NCBI RefSeq assembly: GCF_005925345.1
Contig: NZ_SSHJ01000006.1
Coordinates: forward strand, 1 to 64,000
Length of the DNA stretch: 64,000 nt
From: Pedobacter ureilyticus
GTDB lineage: Bacteria > Bacteroidota > Bacteroidia > Sphingobacteriales > Sphingobacteriaceae
Direction of reading: 5' to 3'
This document shows positions 63,231 to 64,000 of this stretch, in pieces. Every line of letters starts with the position of its first letter. Position 1 is the stretch's first letter. A program made the translations under genes and the position numbers. Below the pieces are notes generated by a model that saw only the letters and a program-made list of their open reading frames with translations, searched no databases and was not told the origin of the DNA.

Positions 63231-64000
63231 GTGGATATTTCTTATATACTTAATGAACTAGGAGAAGAGCGTGAAAACTACTTCAATGCCATAGCCCCGC
63301 CTATTATCCAGACCAGTAATTTCAAATTTAACACCGTTGATGATTTCCGCAACGCATTGGCAGATGAATATCAGGGTAATCTATATTCTCGTGGCTTTAA
63401 CCCAACTATTGATATTTTAAGGAAGAAGCTGGCTGCATTAGATGGCGCCGAAGATGCACTTGTTTTTGGAAGTGGCATTGCCGCCGTCACTATTCCGGTT
63501 TTGGCTTTACTGCGCCAGGGTGATGAAGTGATATGCGTAGAAAATCCCTACAGCTGGACGATCAAGCTCTTTAATGATTTGTTACCGAAGTTTGGCATCC
63601 GCACCACTTTTGTAGACGGCAGCCACACTGATGCAATTGAAAATGCCATTACCTCTAAAACCAAATTAATTTACCTCGAATCGCCTAATACTTTTAGCTT
63701 CGATGTACAAGATTTAGCAGCCATAGCCAAAATAGCAAAAGCCAAAAACATCATCACCATGATAGATAATAGCTACTGCTCGCCTTTGTACCAACAGCCT
63801 ATTGCTTACGGGATTGATTTGGTAGCGCAATCGGCCACTAAATATTTAGCCGGGCACAGCGATGTGGTAGCGGGTGTGGTAACCGGCAAAAAAGAGCTGC
63901 TGAAGCGAATTTTCGAGAAAGAATACATGAATATAGGCGCCTCTGTAGCACCGCAAAATGCTTGGTTGCTACTTAGAAGTTTGCGCACTTTACCCATCCG
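63231..64000 (+). CDS. Cys/Met metabolism PLP-dependent enzyme, 5' part only
   Basis: The first 256 codons of a gene that leaves the window at the right edge, starting with GTG (VDISYILNELGEERENYFNA). The Cys/Met family markers are QTSNFKF, LYSRGFNPTIDIL, LVFGSGIAAVT, ESPNTFSFDVQ and the PLP lysine K204 in SATKYLAGHSDV. Cystathionine gamma-synthase, beta-lyase and related enzymes share these. The exact reaction cannot be chosen without the C-terminus. The permease upstream may belong to the same unit. Confidence 0.9.
   Translation, partial: MDISYILNELGEERENYFNAIAPPIIQTSNFKFNTVDDFRNALADEYQGNLYSRGFNPTIDILRKKLAALDGAEDALVFGSGIAAVTIPVLALLRQGDEVICVENPYSWTIKLFNDLLPKFGIRTTFVDGSHTDAIENAITSKTKLIYLESPNTFSFDVQDLAAIAKIAKAKNIITMIDNSYCSPLYQQPIAYGIDLVAQSATKYLAGHSDVVAGVVTGKKELLKRIFEKEYMNIGASVAPQNAWLLLRSLRTLPI

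Overview
The window looks like a chromosome segment of a Bacteroidota bacterium, most likely family Sphingobacteriaceae (Pedobacter-like). The basis is AT-rich DNA, no Shine-Dalgarno-type leaders, several perfect TAnnTTTG -7 promoter boxes, TonB receptors with a carboxypeptidase-like N-domain, type IX secretion features (a PorV/PorQ-like protein and a C-terminal sorting domain) and a lipoprotein TamA homologue paired with TamB. No rRNA, tRNA, CRISPR array or intact prophage was seen.

Layout. 0-9.9 kb: a LiaF-like/LytS-like/LytTR envelope-stress operon, a ChaN-like haem protein convergent with a TonB receptor, YchJ, a small lipoprotein, a DMT exporter and a chimeric OmpA pseudogene. 10.4-14.9 kb: a signalling island with a stand-alone receiver, a YciE-like protein, a separate membrane protein plus NarL-type kinase plus small CPxxC protein, a divergent LuxR-type regulator, and an M15-peptidase-like protein that has lost its zinc ligands. 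15-19 kb: an MscS channel, then a disturbed patch with an IS3 remnant, a GC-richer T9SS-exported protein, a truncated DUF6922-like gene and gene-poor repetitive DNA. 19-29.6 kb: mnmE, an AI-2E family permease, a TauE/SafE permease, argS, an ABC-F protein and a large TonB receptor. 29.7-34.7 kb: a penicillin-acylase-family hydrolase, a membrane protein, a LuxE-like acyl-activating protein and a RES/Xre toxin-antitoxin pair broken by three nonsense codons. 34.7-48.6 kb: tyrS, a PorV-like protein, a quinone-reductase-like MDR enzyme, a Fur-family regulator, MoxR, two SurA-like chaperones, a DNA polymerase III psi-like protein, rdgB, a beta-lactamase-family lipoprotein, an amidohydrolase and cdd. 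48.7-64 kb: tamB-tamL, yihY, a hybrid kinase, parE, an APC permease and the start of a Cys/Met PLP enzyme that runs off the right edge.

Most of the window is ordinary housekeeping and envelope biogenesis. The observations most worth following are the apparently dead M15 peptidase beside a two-component system, the split membrane-protein/kinase module with its CPxxC partner, the psi-like protein, the TA locus decayed only by stop codons, and a two-copy palindromic repeat that sits at the 3' end of genes. Intergenic DNA is rich in hairpins, REP-like palindromes and odd degenerate short-word tracts. All family assignments come from reading the sequence; no database search was run.
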